A DNA stretch of 64,000 nt, taken from assembly GCF_900465055.1 (NCBI RefSeq), contig NZ_LS483250.1:3534001-3598000 (forward strand), given 5' to 3'. Every line of letters starts with the position of its first letter. Position 1 is the first letter of the stretch. Positions 10,143 to 19,299 of this stretch are shown one piece after another. The notes beneath the pieces were generated by a model. The model saw nothing but the letters and a program-made list of their open reading frames with translations, ran no database searches and had not been told where the DNA came from. The DNA is from Moritella yayanosii (GTDB lineage Bacteria > Pseudomonadota > Gammaproteobacteria > Enterobacterales > Moritellaceae). The translations under genes and the position numbers were made by a program.

Positions 10143-10191
10143 GATACCCAGCTAGTCTTTGATATAGCATCTTGGCGTAGTCTGGGTATAC
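10143..10191. repeat. Shortened copy of the MITE-like repeat found at 38458
   Basis: About 49 bases bounded by the inverted ends ATACCCAG and CTGGGTAT. The right half (10161-10191) matches the right end of the 38458-38598 element at 27 of 31 positions, including the shared GATATAGCATCTTG block. Appears to be an internally deleted or decayed copy in the pepA-holC gap. Confidence 0.7.
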
Positions 10192-10235
10192 GTATTAATA
10201 GCGTGACTCTTTACATACTTATTGCGTGAATGTAA

Positions 10236-11759
10236 TTAAGTGTCGTCAGCTTGTTGCATTTCATTACGCTCGGTACGGTTAAGTAAGAACTGTGTCAGCA
10301 TCGGCACCGGACGACCTGTTGAACCTTTGTTTTTACCACTTACCCAAGCAGTACCGGCGATGTCTAAATGCGCCCAGTTATACTTCTTCGTAAAGCGTGA
10401 TAAGAAACAGGCCGCTGTGATTGCACCGCCAGCAGGACCTCCGATGTTGGCTAAGTCAGCAAAGGGACTTTCAATTTGTTCTTGGAAGTCATCAGTCATT
10501 GGTAGACGCCATGCTTTATCTGCGGCTTGATCTGATGCATTTAATAATTCATGTGCAAGTGGGTTATGTGTCGACATTAACCCGGTGATGTGACGACCAA
10601 GTGCGACAACACAAGCACCGGTTAATGTTGCTACGTCAATCACCAGCTCTGGGTCAAAACGTTCTACATAGGTTAATACATCACATAACACCAAACGGCC
10701 TTCAGCATCGGTATTGAGTACTTCAACTGTTTGTCCCGACATGGTAGTGAGAATGTCACCTGGACGGTAAGCGTTGCTACCTGGCATGTTTTCACAACCC
10801 GCTAGAATACCAATTACGTTAAGTGGTAAGTCTAATTTAGCCAGTGCTTTCATGGTACCAAGTACGCTTGCAGCACCGCCCATGTCATATTTCATTTCGT
10901 CCATGCCTAAGCCTGGTTTCAATGAAATACCACCTGAATCGAAGGTCAGACCTTTACCTATGAGTACGATTGGTTTGGCGTCAGGATTCGGGTTACCTTG
11001 GTAATGAATAATCGACATCTTCGCTTCATTGGCGGAACCTTGTGATACCGCAAGGTAAGAGTCCATTTTTAATTCTTTCATTTCTGGCTCACCTAAGATC
11101 ACTGTGGTGATCTTGTCACTTTCATCAGAAAGTTGGCGAGCTTGATTTGCCAGGTAAACGGGATTACAAATGTTTGGCGGCATGTTGGCTACGTCTTTAC
11201 ACAGACGCATACCACTTGCTACAGCGAGACCGTGAGCAATGGCTTTTTCACTGGTTGGTAAATCACGACGTGAAGTCACGTTGAATACCATTTTGCGTAA
11301 TGGGCGACGCGTTTCTTCTTTATTACTTTTTAACTGATCGAAACGGTAGCGACTTTCGCGTGCTGTTTCAACGGCAAAACGGACCTTCCAGTAGGTATCG
11401 CGGGCTTTTACATTTAGCTCTGGTAGGAAACAAACCGCTTCCATTGATCCGGTTTCGTTCAAGGTATTCATTGTCTTGGTGATAATTTTCTTGTACTGAC
11501 GCTCATCTAATTCACGTTCTTTACCGCAGCCAACTAATAATACACGTTCGCTTAGTACGTTTGGTACATGATGAAGCAACAATACTTGACCAGGTTTACC
11601 TTCGATATCACCGCGACGTAGTAGGGAACTTAAATAGCCATCGCTGATCTTATCGAGCTGTTCTGCTGCAGGTGATAAACGACGTGGTTCAAATACTCCG
11701 ACAACAACACAAGCACTGCGTTGCTTCTCAGGGCTACCACTTTTTACATTGAACTCCAT
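10236..11759 (-). CDS. pepA: Leucyl aminopeptidase (cytosol aminopeptidase A)
   Basis: Di-metal M17 aminopeptidase, 507 aa, removing N-terminal residues from peptides in the cytosol. In Escherichia PepA also binds DNA in Xer recombination and carAB control. The catalytic domain shows [16 protein letters not shown] and the family signature [10 protein letters not shown]; the metal ligands of that region are intact. Length is usual. A GGAGAG ribosome site precedes ATG 11759. It is divergent from lptF, the standard arrangement, with about 160 bases of shared promoter region between them. Confidence 0.97.
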   Translation of the reverse strand: MEFNVKSGSPEKQRSACVVVGVFEPRRLSPAAEQLDKISDGYLSSLLRRGDIEGKPGQVLLLHHVPNVLSERVLLVGCGKERELDERQYKKIITKTMNTLNETGSMEAVCFLPELNVKARDTYWKVRFAVETARESRYRFDQLKSNKEETRRPLRKMVFNVTSRRDLPTSEKAIAHGLAVASGMRLCKDVANMPPNICNPVYLANQARQLSDESDKITTVILGEPEMKELKMDSYLAVSQGSANEAKMSIIHYQGNPNPDAKPIVLIGKGLTFDSGGISLKPGLGMDEMKYDMGGAASVLGTMKALAKLDLPLNVIGILAGCENMPGSNAYRPGDILTTMSGQTVEVLNTDAEGRLVLCDVLTYVERFDPELVIDVATLTGACVVALGRHITGLMSTHNPLAHELLNASDQAADKAWRLPMTDDFQEQIESPFADLANIGGPAGGAITAACFLSRFTKKYNWAHLDIAGTAWVSGKNKGSTGRPVPMLTQFLLNRTERNEMQQADDT

Positions 11760-11920
11760 GGACTCTCCGGTTTCCTAAAGACAAAATCAAATATTTATAA
11801 CATAATAGGGGGTTATACGTATTTAGTTAATCAAAAACTAACATTTTCAGATAAAATGGGTGTGTAGTTAACTATTTATACTGCATTTCATACAAAACAT
11901 TAGTCTAATATAGGTTCTAA

Positions 11921-13039
11921 GTGATAATTTTCCGATATTTATTTGCCGAGACAGTGAAATCGCAAGTTGCTGTGTTATTCATCTTATCACTTATCTTTGT
12001 GAGTCAGCAGTTTGTTGCTTTGCTCTCGAAGGTAATGACAGGTGCTTTACCTGCTAATTTAGTGATGGAGATGTTGCTGTATACCATGCCAGCGTTGGGC
12101 ACATTAATTTTACCGGTGAGTTTGTTCATCGGTATTTTGTTTGCGCATGGACGATTGTATGCAGAAAGTGAGATGGTGATCTTAACGGCTTGTGGTTATA
12201 CCCCAAGCCGGATACTGATGTCGTCGTTATTATTATCTTCTGTGACGATAGGTCTGGTGGCTTTTAACGCGTTTATCTATGCTCCGACTGCTGAAGAAGG
12301 CCGGGTGCAATTATTAGAAAATGTCGATGCAGATGTCGGTTTAGCGACCCTAAAACAAGGGCGTTTTGAGTCGTTTGATGGTGGCCGTGCTGTGGTTTAC
12401 GTCGAATCTTATGACAGTGATAAATCGCTGCGTAAAATATTTATTGCTAAATCACCTTCGCAGGAGGGAGAGCGTCCTTCTATTGTGTTAGCAGATAAAG
12501 GTAACGTAGAGTCTGACGACAACGGCTCACAATGGTTGAAGTTAAGCCAGGGTTTGCGTTATGAAGGTGAGTTATCCCAACCCGATTTTCGTATCGTTGA
12601 TTTCAGTGTTTATCGGGTATTAATTCAAGATCAAGATGTGCGTGAACGTGGCCGTAAAACCAAAGCTCTGCCAACCTCAGAATTATGGAATTCGAATGAG
12701 TTTGAACATAAGGTTGAGCTACAATGGCGTATCGCCCAAGTTGTCGCGATCCCATTACTGACGTTATTAGTGGTGCCATTGGCGATGGTTAATCCCAGAC
12801 AGGGGCGTTATGCGAAATTATTCCCCGCGTTATTAATGTTTTTAACTTACTTTATGTTATTAAGTGCCGCGCGTTCCGCCATTTTAGATGAAAAATTACC
12901 GTTAGTATTCGGTTTCTGGATCGTGCATCTCGGGGTGCTGATTTTAGCTATTGGGTTTAATTTAGCTAATTTCTCTTGGTATCATCGTCTAGTACGTAAG
13001 ATGAAAGTTCGTTTTTATCGAGGTGACAGCAGTGATTAA
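11921..13039 (+). CDS. lptF: LPS export permease LptF
   Basis: Inner-membrane half of the LptB2FG ABC transporter that extracts lipopolysaccharide and passes it to LptC/LptA. The 372-aa protein has N-terminal membrane helices (about residues 12-110), a periplasmic beta-jellyroll domain (about 130-260) and three C-terminal helices ending near 355. The start IIFRYLFAETVKSQ is typical. GTG at 11921 is the only suitable start; its ribosome site is weak. It overlaps lptG by 8 bases. Confidence 0.95.
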   Translation: MIIFRYLFAETVKSQVAVLFILSLIFVSQQFVALLSKVMTGALPANLVMEMLLYTMPALGTLILPVSLFIGILFAHGRLYAESEMVILTACGYTPSRILMSSLLLSSVTIGLVAFNAFIYAPTAEEGRVQLLENVDADVGLATLKQGRFESFDGGRAVVYVESYDSDKSLRKIFIAKSPSQEGERPSIVLADKGNVESDDNGSQWLKLSQGLRYEGELSQPDFRIVDFSVYRVLIQDQDVRERGRKTKALPTSELWNSNEFEHKVELQWRIAQVVAIPLLTLLVVPLAMVNPRQGRYAKLFPALLMFLTYFMLLSAARSAILDEKLPLVFGFWIVHLGVLILAIGFNLANFSWYHRLVRKMKVRFYRGDSSD

Positions 13040-14099
13040 AATTTTAGATATCTATATTGGTAAGGCTATTCTATTTGCCACTATGATCTGTTTATTTACC
13101 TTGGTGGGTTTATCGGCGGTGATCAAATATGTCGAACAATTAAGAGCCGTCGGCCGTGGCACTTATGGTTTATTCGAAGCGCTAATGTATGTGATGCTGA
13201 AAATGCCACGTGAAATTACTATCTTTTTCCCGATGGCGGCCTTATTAGGGGCGTTAATTGGTTTGGGGGCTCTGGCTAGCTCGTCTGAATTAGTGGTCAT
13301 TCAAGCGGCGGGCCAGTCGCGTTTTAAAATTGTGTTATCCGCAATGAAAACCGCGATCCCGATGATGATTATTGTGATGCTAATGGGTGAATATGTTGCC
13401 CCTTATACAGAACAAAAGGCGGCTCAATTACGTGGTGAAGCAACCTCTGGGCAATCGATTATTCGGGCGCAAAAAGGGGTTTGGGCAAAGGATAAAGACA
13501 ACTTTATTAATATAGGTAAAGTGAATAATGGCAGTGAATTACATGATGTAACGATTTATGAATTTGCTGGCAATCAGCGCCTAGTTAAAACCACACAAGC
13601 GCGACGTGCAACTTACACCGGCAAGTATTGGCAGTTAACCGATCTGCGGATCACCCATTTTGAGCGTGATCGTATTTCGGTCACTGAACAGGCGACGCAG
13701 CGTTGGGATTCCACTCTGACACCGGAAAAATTAGATGTGGTGACGATTGACCCTGAAGATTTATCCATATCAGGTTTGTATTCTTATATTACTTATTTAG
13801 ACAGTAATAAGCAGGATGCGGCAAGTTATGAGTTAGCCTTCTGGCGTAAAATATTCCAGCCGTTATCGATTGGGGTGATGGTATTGTTGGCGTTGTCGTT
13901 TGTATTTGGACCACTGCGTACGGTGACCATGGGCGCGCGTATCTTGATGGGCGTAGTGGCTGGTTTTACTTTCTATCTTGCCAGTGAAACCTTTGGGCCG
14001 ATTAGCTTAGTGTACTCGCTACCACCGTTTCTTGGGGCCGTGGTCCCCAGTGCCATCTTTACCTTGATTGCGATTGTGCAGTTAAGGAAACATGGTTAA
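13032..14099 (+). CDS. lptG: LPS export permease LptG
   Basis: Partner of LptF in the lipopolysaccharide extractor, 355 aa, with the same layout: helices at about 10-35, 60-85 and 100-120, a periplasmic jellyroll, and three C-terminal helices. IKILDIYIGKAIL at the start and LKMPREITIFFPMAALLG are characteristic. I prefer GTG 13032 over the in-frame GTG 13023 because GAGGTG lies at proper distance, giving an 8-base overlap (GTGATTAA) with the lptF stop, a sign of translational coupling. Confidence 0.94.
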   Translation: MIKILDIYIGKAILFATMICLFTLVGLSAVIKYVEQLRAVGRGTYGLFEALMYVMLKMPREITIFFPMAALLGALIGLGALASSSELVVIQAAGQSRFKIVLSAMKTAIPMMIIVMLMGEYVAPYTEQKAAQLRGEATSGQSIIRAQKGVWAKDKDNFINIGKVNNGSELHDVTIYEFAGNQRLVKTTQARRATYTGKYWQLTDLRITHFERDRISVTEQATQRWDSTLTPEKLDVVTIDPEDLSISGLYSYITYLDSNKQDAASYELAFWRKIFQPLSIGVMVLLALSFVFGPLRTVTMGARILMGVVAGFTFYLASETFGPISLVYSLPPFLGAVVPSAIFTLIAIVQLRKHG

Positions 14100-14150
14100 C
14101 GTGGGTATTTGACGATACCGATGATAATGTAGCGTCGGTGAATAGATATA

Positions 14151-14181
14151 AAAATGGCAACCAAATTGGTTGCCATTTTTG
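14151..14181. terminator. Terminator between lptG and RDD gene, possibly bidirectional
   Basis: AAAATGGCAACC pairs with GGTTGCCATTTT across a short AAATT loop; T-rich on the plus side and A-rich on the left flank, so it could serve both converging genes. Confidence 0.85.
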
Positions 14182-14228
14182 TTTCGATGTATCGGCTTAG
14201 TGTTAGGCACTAAGCACCGTTAAATCGA

Positions 14229-14786
14229 TTATTTCTTCTGTTTTAGCTTGTCGGCATAACGCAGTAACGAACCGTTTTGATCTTTGCTTAAACGTAATAC
14301 ATTACAGTTCGACCAGTGATCTTGAAAGGCGCGATTCTTCATGTCAAACGGCACTTGTAAGTTACCCAAACCACAGGCTGCAGTGGCAAGACGGATAAGG
14401 GCTTGGGTTAAGCTGATCGCACTGCCATCGGCATTTTGTACGCGTAAACGCCAAGCTCGCATACCAACAGTCTGACCTCCGTGAGTCCAGAACCACAGAT
14501 AGAAGCTACATACCGAGCCCCATACCAGCAGTGCAAACCAAATTTGGCTGCCTGCATACGCCGCCGTATCAACATAACGCCCAGCAATATCGACAATACC
14601 GGATACAATCAATGCTTTTGCAATGCCAAGTCCGACGGCACTAGAAACCGCTGCGATACCAATAACAATCAATGCATCATAGACCAGCGCACCAATACGC
14701 GGGCCAAAAGTGGCAATCGATGCGGTTTCGCCTGTTTCAGTCGTCGGTGTGTGTTTTGGTTTTCTAAGTTTGTTTTTCTTCGCCAT
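14229..14786 (-). CDS. RDD family membrane protein
   Basis: Integral membrane protein of 185 aa from the start MAKKNKLRKPKHTP, preceded by a basic N-terminus. The RDD hallmark appears as GPRIGALVYDALIV (Arg and Asp in the first helix); further helices lie at about 60-80 and 95-115. WTHGGQTVGMRAWRLRV is the conserved family loop. A longer in-frame start at 14840 is possible but adds a non-typical extension. RDD proteins are often linked to ion or small-molecule transport, but the substrate is not known. It faces lptG convergently, as in related marine genera. Confidence 0.88.
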   Translation of the reverse strand: MAKKNKLRKPKHTPTTETGETASIATFGPRIGALVYDALIVIGIAAVSSAVGLGIAKALIVSGIVDIAGRYVDTAAYAGSQIWFALLVWGSVCSFYLWFWTHGGQTVGMRAWRLRVQNADGSAISLTQALIRLATAACGLGNLQVPFDMKNRAFQDHWSNCNVLRLSKDQNGSLLRYADKLKQKK

Positions 14787-15018
14787 TATGAATCCAGCCA
14801 TGTCTTCAGGGTTATCTCGAAAGTGGCAACAGTGTAGCAAAAAAACATGCCCTTAGTAGTGCTAAATAGTCTGACTTGCTGGATATCAATGGGCTGGTGA
14901 TAGGAGGGGATGCACGACTAATTAGCTTGTTGCGTCGTGGTTAGGTCTGGATGTTATGATTTAAAACAGCACTTTGCTTTAATTTTGAACAGTTGTTTTT
15001 AGGATAGTGAAAAACGCC

Positions 15019-15046
15019 TTGCTTGGCATCGTTTGCTATGTATAAT
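15019..15046 (+). promoter_or_regulatory. Sigma-70 promoter of tRNA-Leu
   Basis: TTGCTT (15019-15024), 16-base spacer, and a perfect TATAAT (15041-15046), ending 10 bases before the mature tRNA. Confidence 0.7.
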
Positions 15047-15056
15047 GTTGACTTAT

Positions 15057-15141
15057 GCCCGAGTGGTGAAATCGGTAGACGCGGTGGATTCAAAATCCTC
15101 TTCCTAACGGAGTGGCGGTTCAAGTCCGCCCTCGGGCACCA
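15057..15141 (+). tRNA. tRNA-Leu (anticodon CAA)
   Basis: An 85-base class II tRNA with an encoded CCA end. The acceptor GCCCGAG pairs with CTCGGGC, followed by ACCA. D arm, long variable arm (CTTCC/GGAG) and TψC arm (GGCGGTTCAAGTCCGCC) are all readable. The loop TTCAAAA gives anticodon CAA, decoding UUG. The anticodon stem GTGGA/TCCTC has one T-T mismatch. It resembles Escherichia leuX, a known integration hot spot, and an accessory block follows here. Confidence 0.95.
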
Positions 15142-15155
15142 TATTTAAGTAATAG

Positions 15156-15183
15156 AGCCTTAGCTAACGCTAAGGCTTTGTTG
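15156..15183 (+). terminator. Terminator of tRNA-Leu
   Basis: AGCCTTAGC-TAAC-GCTAAGGCT is a perfect 9-bp hairpin followed by a T-rich stretch, 14 bases after the tRNA. From its end to 15624 (about 440 bases) I see no convincing gene, only loose A+T-rich sequence that may include attachment-site debris. Confidence 0.85.
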
Positions 15184-15624
15184 TATCTAGCACAATCAAA
15201 AGCTTACCTCACATTTTCCTTACGTTATATCGCTAAAATACGCCCTAATAAACTTAACTTATTACCCCTAGATAATTTGCTCCTGTCTATATCCGGTACT
15301 TTCGCATGTAGAATCTGTGCGCAAGGCAATCTCACGCACTCCTAATGGATCCAACACTGTCCTGTACTTTGAGGATTGTTAGATTTTCGGGTGGTTGTAG
15401 TTAGCAGTATAAGCATGGGGTTAGGTTGGGTGGGATTCCGGTACTTTACTGTCCATTTCTGGTCCATCAACGACCCTTTGGAATTAGTATGTGTAATTCG
15501 GTGGATTTATTGATGGTTAAGAGGATGCGTTATTTATTCGTAATTAGTGGTTGTTCGATCAACTTAACCCTTTAGGGGAGGTGATATACTACTTTTTTTC
15601 TAAGAATGTAAAGGTAAATGAAGA

Positions 15625-15774
15625 ATGAAAACAAAGATTAAATCTACTATATCTAATAAAACGAAAATGTCGTTTACTCCTGTTTTTAAGGGACAGGCGG
15701 GTCAAAAGAGAATTGCTTCTTGCAGAGGGTGCGGTGGAAAAATAACTTTCGCAATTAGTGTCGCTCTAAGCTAA
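15625..15774 (+). CDS. Candidate RiPP precursor peptide (49 aa) for the adjacent radical SAM enzyme
   Basis: Small open frame from ATG 15625 to TAA 15772-15774. The product has a lysine/serine/threonine-rich leader (MKTKIKSTISNKTKMSF), a middle (TPVFKGQAGQKRIA) and a C-terminal core with two cysteines, SCRGCGGKITFAISVALS (Cys33, Cys36). No signal peptide. The radical SAM/SPASM gene starts 11 bases after its stop, the usual precursor-then-maturase order of sactipeptide or thioether-type RiPPs. The ribosome site is modest (AAGG about 11 bases upstream). That it is a precursor is inference from size, cysteines and position; the modification and the fate of the peptide are unknown. A chance small frame is the main alternative. 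Confidence 0.65.
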   Translation: MKTKIKSTISNKTKMSFTPVFKGQAGQKRIASCRGCGGKITFAISVALS

Positions 15775-15785
15775 AAGGTTAACTG

Positions 15786-17120
15786 ATGTTGATATTTAAG
15801 AGTCAATCTGATAGTAAATATATCTATAATCAGGTAGACAACAATATATACCCTATACCTGATGATTTTGATGATCTAGAAATAAAAACATTATTCAAAG
15901 ATCAATTCCCAGATATAAGTGTCCAATTTAACGGTCCGAAACATGGGTGGGAAGCTCAAGGTAAATCGGAATCCCTTATTATCAACATCACAGATGCCTG
16001 TAATCTAAGATGTTCATATTGTGCTTATTCTGAACATTATCCATATGAAAGAGAACATAATAATGCGCACATTAGCTTTGCGACCGCACAAAAAGCAATT
16101 GACGAATATATTGTAAGGTCTGAGCATGTGAAGATTAGACGAATCAACCTTTATGGTGGTGAGCCGACCTCGAATGCTAATTTAATATATCAAATCGTAG
16201 CTTATACAAAGTCTAAAGCCAATAACGTTGAATTCTCTATAAATACAAATGCTTATTCCATGAGTAATTCATGGATTAGTTTTGTCATAGACAACAATAT
16301 ACAGTTGCAAATCAGTATCGATGGTAATCAAGCTAGGCATGATAAATATAGAATAACGATAAAGGGTGGAGGGACTTTTAATAGAATCAAAAATAATCTT
16401 CAAAAAATATACGATAAATCCTCAATATATTATAAAGAAAACATTATATTCCTCGCAACTATGGCACCGCCTTATCAGTTGTTAGAACTACATAATCTGT
16501 ATAATGGCGATAGTCTATTTCAACAACCTTGGTCAATCAATTTCGTTCGCCCTATAGACACCACTTTTATTGATTCGATTGAAGACACTGAGCATCTTGA
16601 TACATACTCAGAGCAGCAACTTATTTTAGCTAATGACTATATTAAAGCAGCTATTAAAAATAAAGCTAACGAACATTTTGGACACTGGGTTTTCGGGCAA
16701 CAACTTAAAAAAATTCACTTTAGAGATATGGAACCTGAGTCAACGGAGTGGATTAACGGCTGTTGTACGCCAGGTATTGATAAGTTTTTTGTCGATAGTA
16801 AAGGAGATTATTTTCCATGTGAGCGTTCAGGCCGTTTCATGAAACTTGGAGATGTTTCTTCTGGGTTAAATATGAAAAACATACAAAATATAGTTCATGA
16901 ATATACACTTGACTGTAACGAACATTGCTCAAAATGCCCGAATTTAAGATTTTGTGATACATGTTATTTGGGTTCAAAACGAGATAATACACTTGAGCTT
17001 GAAAGAAAATATCAATTTTGCTCAAAACGATTAGAACAATTAAAATTATCACTACATATTTATGTTAGTGCGCTTGAATGTAACTTAGCTTCATTTGACC
17101 ACTTAGATGCCTTCGAATAG
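15786..17120 (+). CDS. Radical SAM/SPASM peptide-maturase-like enzyme
   Basis: A 444-aa iron-sulfur enzyme predicted to use S-adenosylmethionine radicals to modify a peptide. An N-terminal region (1-65) of the sort that in peptide maturases binds the leader comes first. The radical SAM motif is CNLRCSYC (Cys72, Cys76, Cys79), followed by the glycine-rich SAM site YGGEPT. The C-terminal SPASM domain shows Cys327 to Gly-X4-Cys345, then Cys377, Cys381, Cys384, Cys390, Cys393 and Cys412, enough for two auxiliary 4Fe-4S clusters. A 32-residue tail follows. The gene is visibly A+T-richer than the core genes around it. Anaerobic sulfatase maturase and PqqE relatives share this layout, but no sulfatase or pqq gene is nearby, and the tiny upstream gene points to a peptide substrate. 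Confidence 0.88.
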   Translation: MLIFKSQSDSKYIYNQVDNNIYPIPDDFDDLEIKTLFKDQFPDISVQFNGPKHGWEAQGKSESLIINITDACNLRCSYCAYSEHYPYEREHNNAHISFATAQKAIDEYIVRSEHVKIRRINLYGGEPTSNANLIYQIVAYTKSKANNVEFSINTNAYSMSNSWISFVIDNNIQLQISIDGNQARHDKYRITIKGGGTFNRIKNNLQKIYDKSSIYYKENIIFLATMAPPYQLLELHNLYNGDSLFQQPWSINFVRPIDTTFIDSIEDTEHLDTYSEQQLILANDYIKAAIKNKANEHFGHWVFGQQLKKIHFRDMEPESTEWINGCCTPGIDKFFVDSKGDYFPCERSGRFMKLGDVSSGLNMKNIQNIVHEYTLDCNEHCSKCPNLRFCDTCYLGSKRDNTLELERKYQFCSKRLEQLKLSLHIYVSALECNLASFDHLDAFE

Positions 17121-17364
17121 TTAGAGTATTCAACTAAATGATTAATTAAGTAATGGTGCATTATATTTACAGTTCTTTGTTTTCATTAGTTTCTACATCA
17201 ATAGGTAATGATGAAAACTTATTTAAGTTAACATTGCAACTATTCTGACACTGAGAGATACCGCTGAGATATAGACAAATATCTTACTCTGTTCTGGCTC
17301 AATGCTGGACAAAAAAGTTCGAGATTAAGCTAAAAAAGATACAGTTCGCATTACGAAAATATGA

Positions 17365-18360
17365 TTAAATTTGGATGGCTTGGTTAGGTGATACGGCTGA
17401 TTTTGCTCGACTAAGCCCGTTCTCTAATATTATTTGGATCACTTTCTCATAAGTTAATCCAAGCTCAATCTCACATGATTTTGGGAAATAACTCGAACCA
17501 GGTGTCATGCCAGGAACCAAATTGGCTTCAATAAAAAAACATTTTCCATCTTTGTTCGCTTTAATGTCTATTCTTCCAAAATCCCTTACACCAAGGTTAA
17601 TGAAAGAATTAATAGCAAGTTGTTTAACCCTATGTTTTATCTCATCGTCTTCAATTCGTTTCAGTTCTTCAGAGTTGTCATTTTTCACTTTCCCCCCCAA
17701 AATTCTCAGTCCATTCGTTGATTCAGGTGGAATAATCTCAATAGGTGAAACAATTAATTCGCCATCCGATTTTCTTATTACAGCAACTGTAAATTCCCGA
17801 CCATCCAAATATTCTTCAACCAATATTGGAATTCTAAATAATTCATGTAATGACAATATCTTAGCTTCGAACTCTGGAAAACTAGTTACAAACGAAAGAT
17901 CGTCGATACCGTTGCCATTTGCTGCATCAGTTGGTTTCAAGAACAAGGGGAATTTAATTGGCAATTCACTTTTACAATTATACTGACCAGGGATCGCTGT
18001 GAAATATTTAGCAGTTGCAATCCCTTTACTCTGCAAATGGGATTTAGCGAGAACCTTATTTGAATCAAATTCCAAGACTTCCCTTAATGACCCAGTGAAG
18101 TTAATTTCATGCTTCATGAAATAGTCAGCCAACCAAATATTACCATTGTTACCAGTTGGGATATACTTAACCGCTAGAACGACTAAGTTTGGTTTTCTTT
18201 CTATCACTTTATCTAAGTCACTCACTGTTTCACAAACACTTAGTTTTGCAGTATATCCCATTCTGTTTATTGCATCTAACACACCATGACAAGCTTTAAA
18301 AGTGCCAAACCCAGTCTCTTTCAACTTTTCATTTGGAGTTGTGATGATCTCAATTTTCAT
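17365..18360 (-). CDS. D-Ala-D-Ala-ligase-like ATP-grasp protein
   Basis: Cytosolic ATP-grasp ligase of 331 aa, predicted to join a carboxylate to an amine through an acyl-phosphate. The N-terminal pre-ATP-grasp fold spans residues 1-100; ATP-binding FPLFLKPTDAANGNGID is at about 140-160, VEEYLDGREFTVAV at about 185, and the metal-binding RIDIKANKDGKCFFIEANLVPGMTP block at about 275-305. It resembles Ddl but lacks the dense Ddl N-terminal EGG signature and has divergent contacts, and no murein genes are nearby, so it probably ligates something else. ATG 18360 follows AAGGA; the longer in-frame start adds 12 residues without a ribosome site. It converges on the radical SAM gene, leaving 244 bases of plain A+T-rich sequence. 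Possible role in peptide modification is inference. Confidence 0.8.
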   Translation of the reverse strand: MKIEIITTPNEKLKETGFGTFKACHGVLDAINRMGYTAKLSVCETVSDLDKVIERKPNLVVLAVKYIPTGNNGNIWLADYFMKHEINFTGSLREVLEFDSNKVLAKSHLQSKGIATAKYFTAIPGQYNCKSELPIKFPLFLKPTDAANGNGIDDLSFVTSFPEFEAKILSLHELFRIPILVEEYLDGREFTVAVIRKSDGELIVSPIEIIPPESTNGLRILGGKVKNDNSEELKRIEDDEIKHRVKQLAINSFINLGVRDFGRIDIKANKDGKCFFIEANLVPGMTPGSSYFPKSCEIELGLTYEKVIQIILENGLSRAKSAVSPNQAIQI

Positions 18361-18859
18361 TCTACGTGTCCTTGCTAGTGGGAGGATTGGTAACATGGGG
18401 GAACAGTATTACATTACAATTAACATTTAATAATAGGCAGTCGATATTTTCAAGGTAGTTGTGACCTTTTTTAGTTTTTACGCTACTTTATCGAACTATT
18501 AAGGCTTTATCACTATTATCGATTACGAAGAAAAATTATATCTGGCACTCAATCAATCGCAAGCGTTCACCAGACCCCACTTGAAAAATAAAATGAGACG
18601 ATCATCTCTTGATCCATGTTTAGTATTTACATGATTGTTTCTATCATTGATAATTCAGATATGAAAAATAAAACATATCAAACAGAGCCGCCTGAAGTCG
18701 TTACCTTCTTTCAAAAATTCTTTATATGATAATAAGACATTAATTAAAAATGCCGAGATCGCCATGGCCTTAAAGATAATCCTGTCCGTATTGCTAAGCT
18801 ATATTTCGTCTGCGAGTAATATGATCTGGTTGGCAGGCTCTGATCTTCAGGCTGCGACT

Positions 18860-19254
18860 AATCAGTTGCCCCAGTTTAAGCAGACCTTTGATATTCTTAC
18901 TATTGAGATAGAATCATTAACAGAACTTGAAGTATCGGACACTGAAATCATTGGTTTGAAATGTCTGTCCGGTAAAATCGGTAATAAACGCTTTCTATTA
19001 CGTTACAAATTCAACGGACGTAAATGCAGTATCACTATGAGATGTTTCCAGATATCGACACCCACCAAACTAGAAAAGTTGCACGTAAGTATAAAAGTAT
19101 GATCGCTGATGGGATGGACCCTAAAGCCCTGCGTTTCAGACTGCAATCGGTCCGCCACGATAGTCATTGGATATTATTAACGAAAATGGCGATGCACCTC
19201 TCATGTTGTTTATGTTGTTTATGTTGTTTATTAGCGTTCTATCATGCACATTGA
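18860..19254 (+). pseudogene. Frameshifted N-terminal remnant of a tyrosine integrase (DUF4102-type arm-binding domain)
   Basis: Two frames together spell an integrase arm-binding domain. The first reads ESLTELEVSDTEIIGLK and then GNKRFLLRYKFNGRKCSITM. Near 19030-19045 the frame slips and the second continues FPDIDTHQTRKVARKYKSMIADGMDP, which fits the family pattern (FRYRxNGK...LGxYPxxxLxxARxxAxxxxxxIAxGxDP). After about 19150 the homology fades into a Cys/Leu repeat. The catalytic recombinase domain (R-H-R-Y) is absent. The 5' part of the same frame (from 18764) is not recognisable. This is the kind of integrase that inserts islands at tRNA genes, and a tRNA-Leu lies 3.7 kb upstream. The gap 18361-18860 holds nothing else I can name. 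Confidence 0.7.
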
Positions 19255-19299
19255 TATGTTGTCTTCGTACTGTGCTTACCTGTAAATTACTCAATCCAT

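Noticed and set aside
15112-15345. 77-aa frame starting inside the tRNA-Leu
   Set aside because: Begins within the tRNA and runs through its terminator hairpin; not a gene.
15291-15447. Two copies of TCCGGTACTTT about 145 bases apart after the tRNA
   Set aside because: Only 11 bases long and not matching the tRNA 3' end; too little to call attachment sites.
18764-18860. Hydrophobic N-terminal part of the frame that leads into the integrase relic
   Set aside because: Cannot be matched to any family, and the integrase similarity only starts after it; not claimed as a separate gene.
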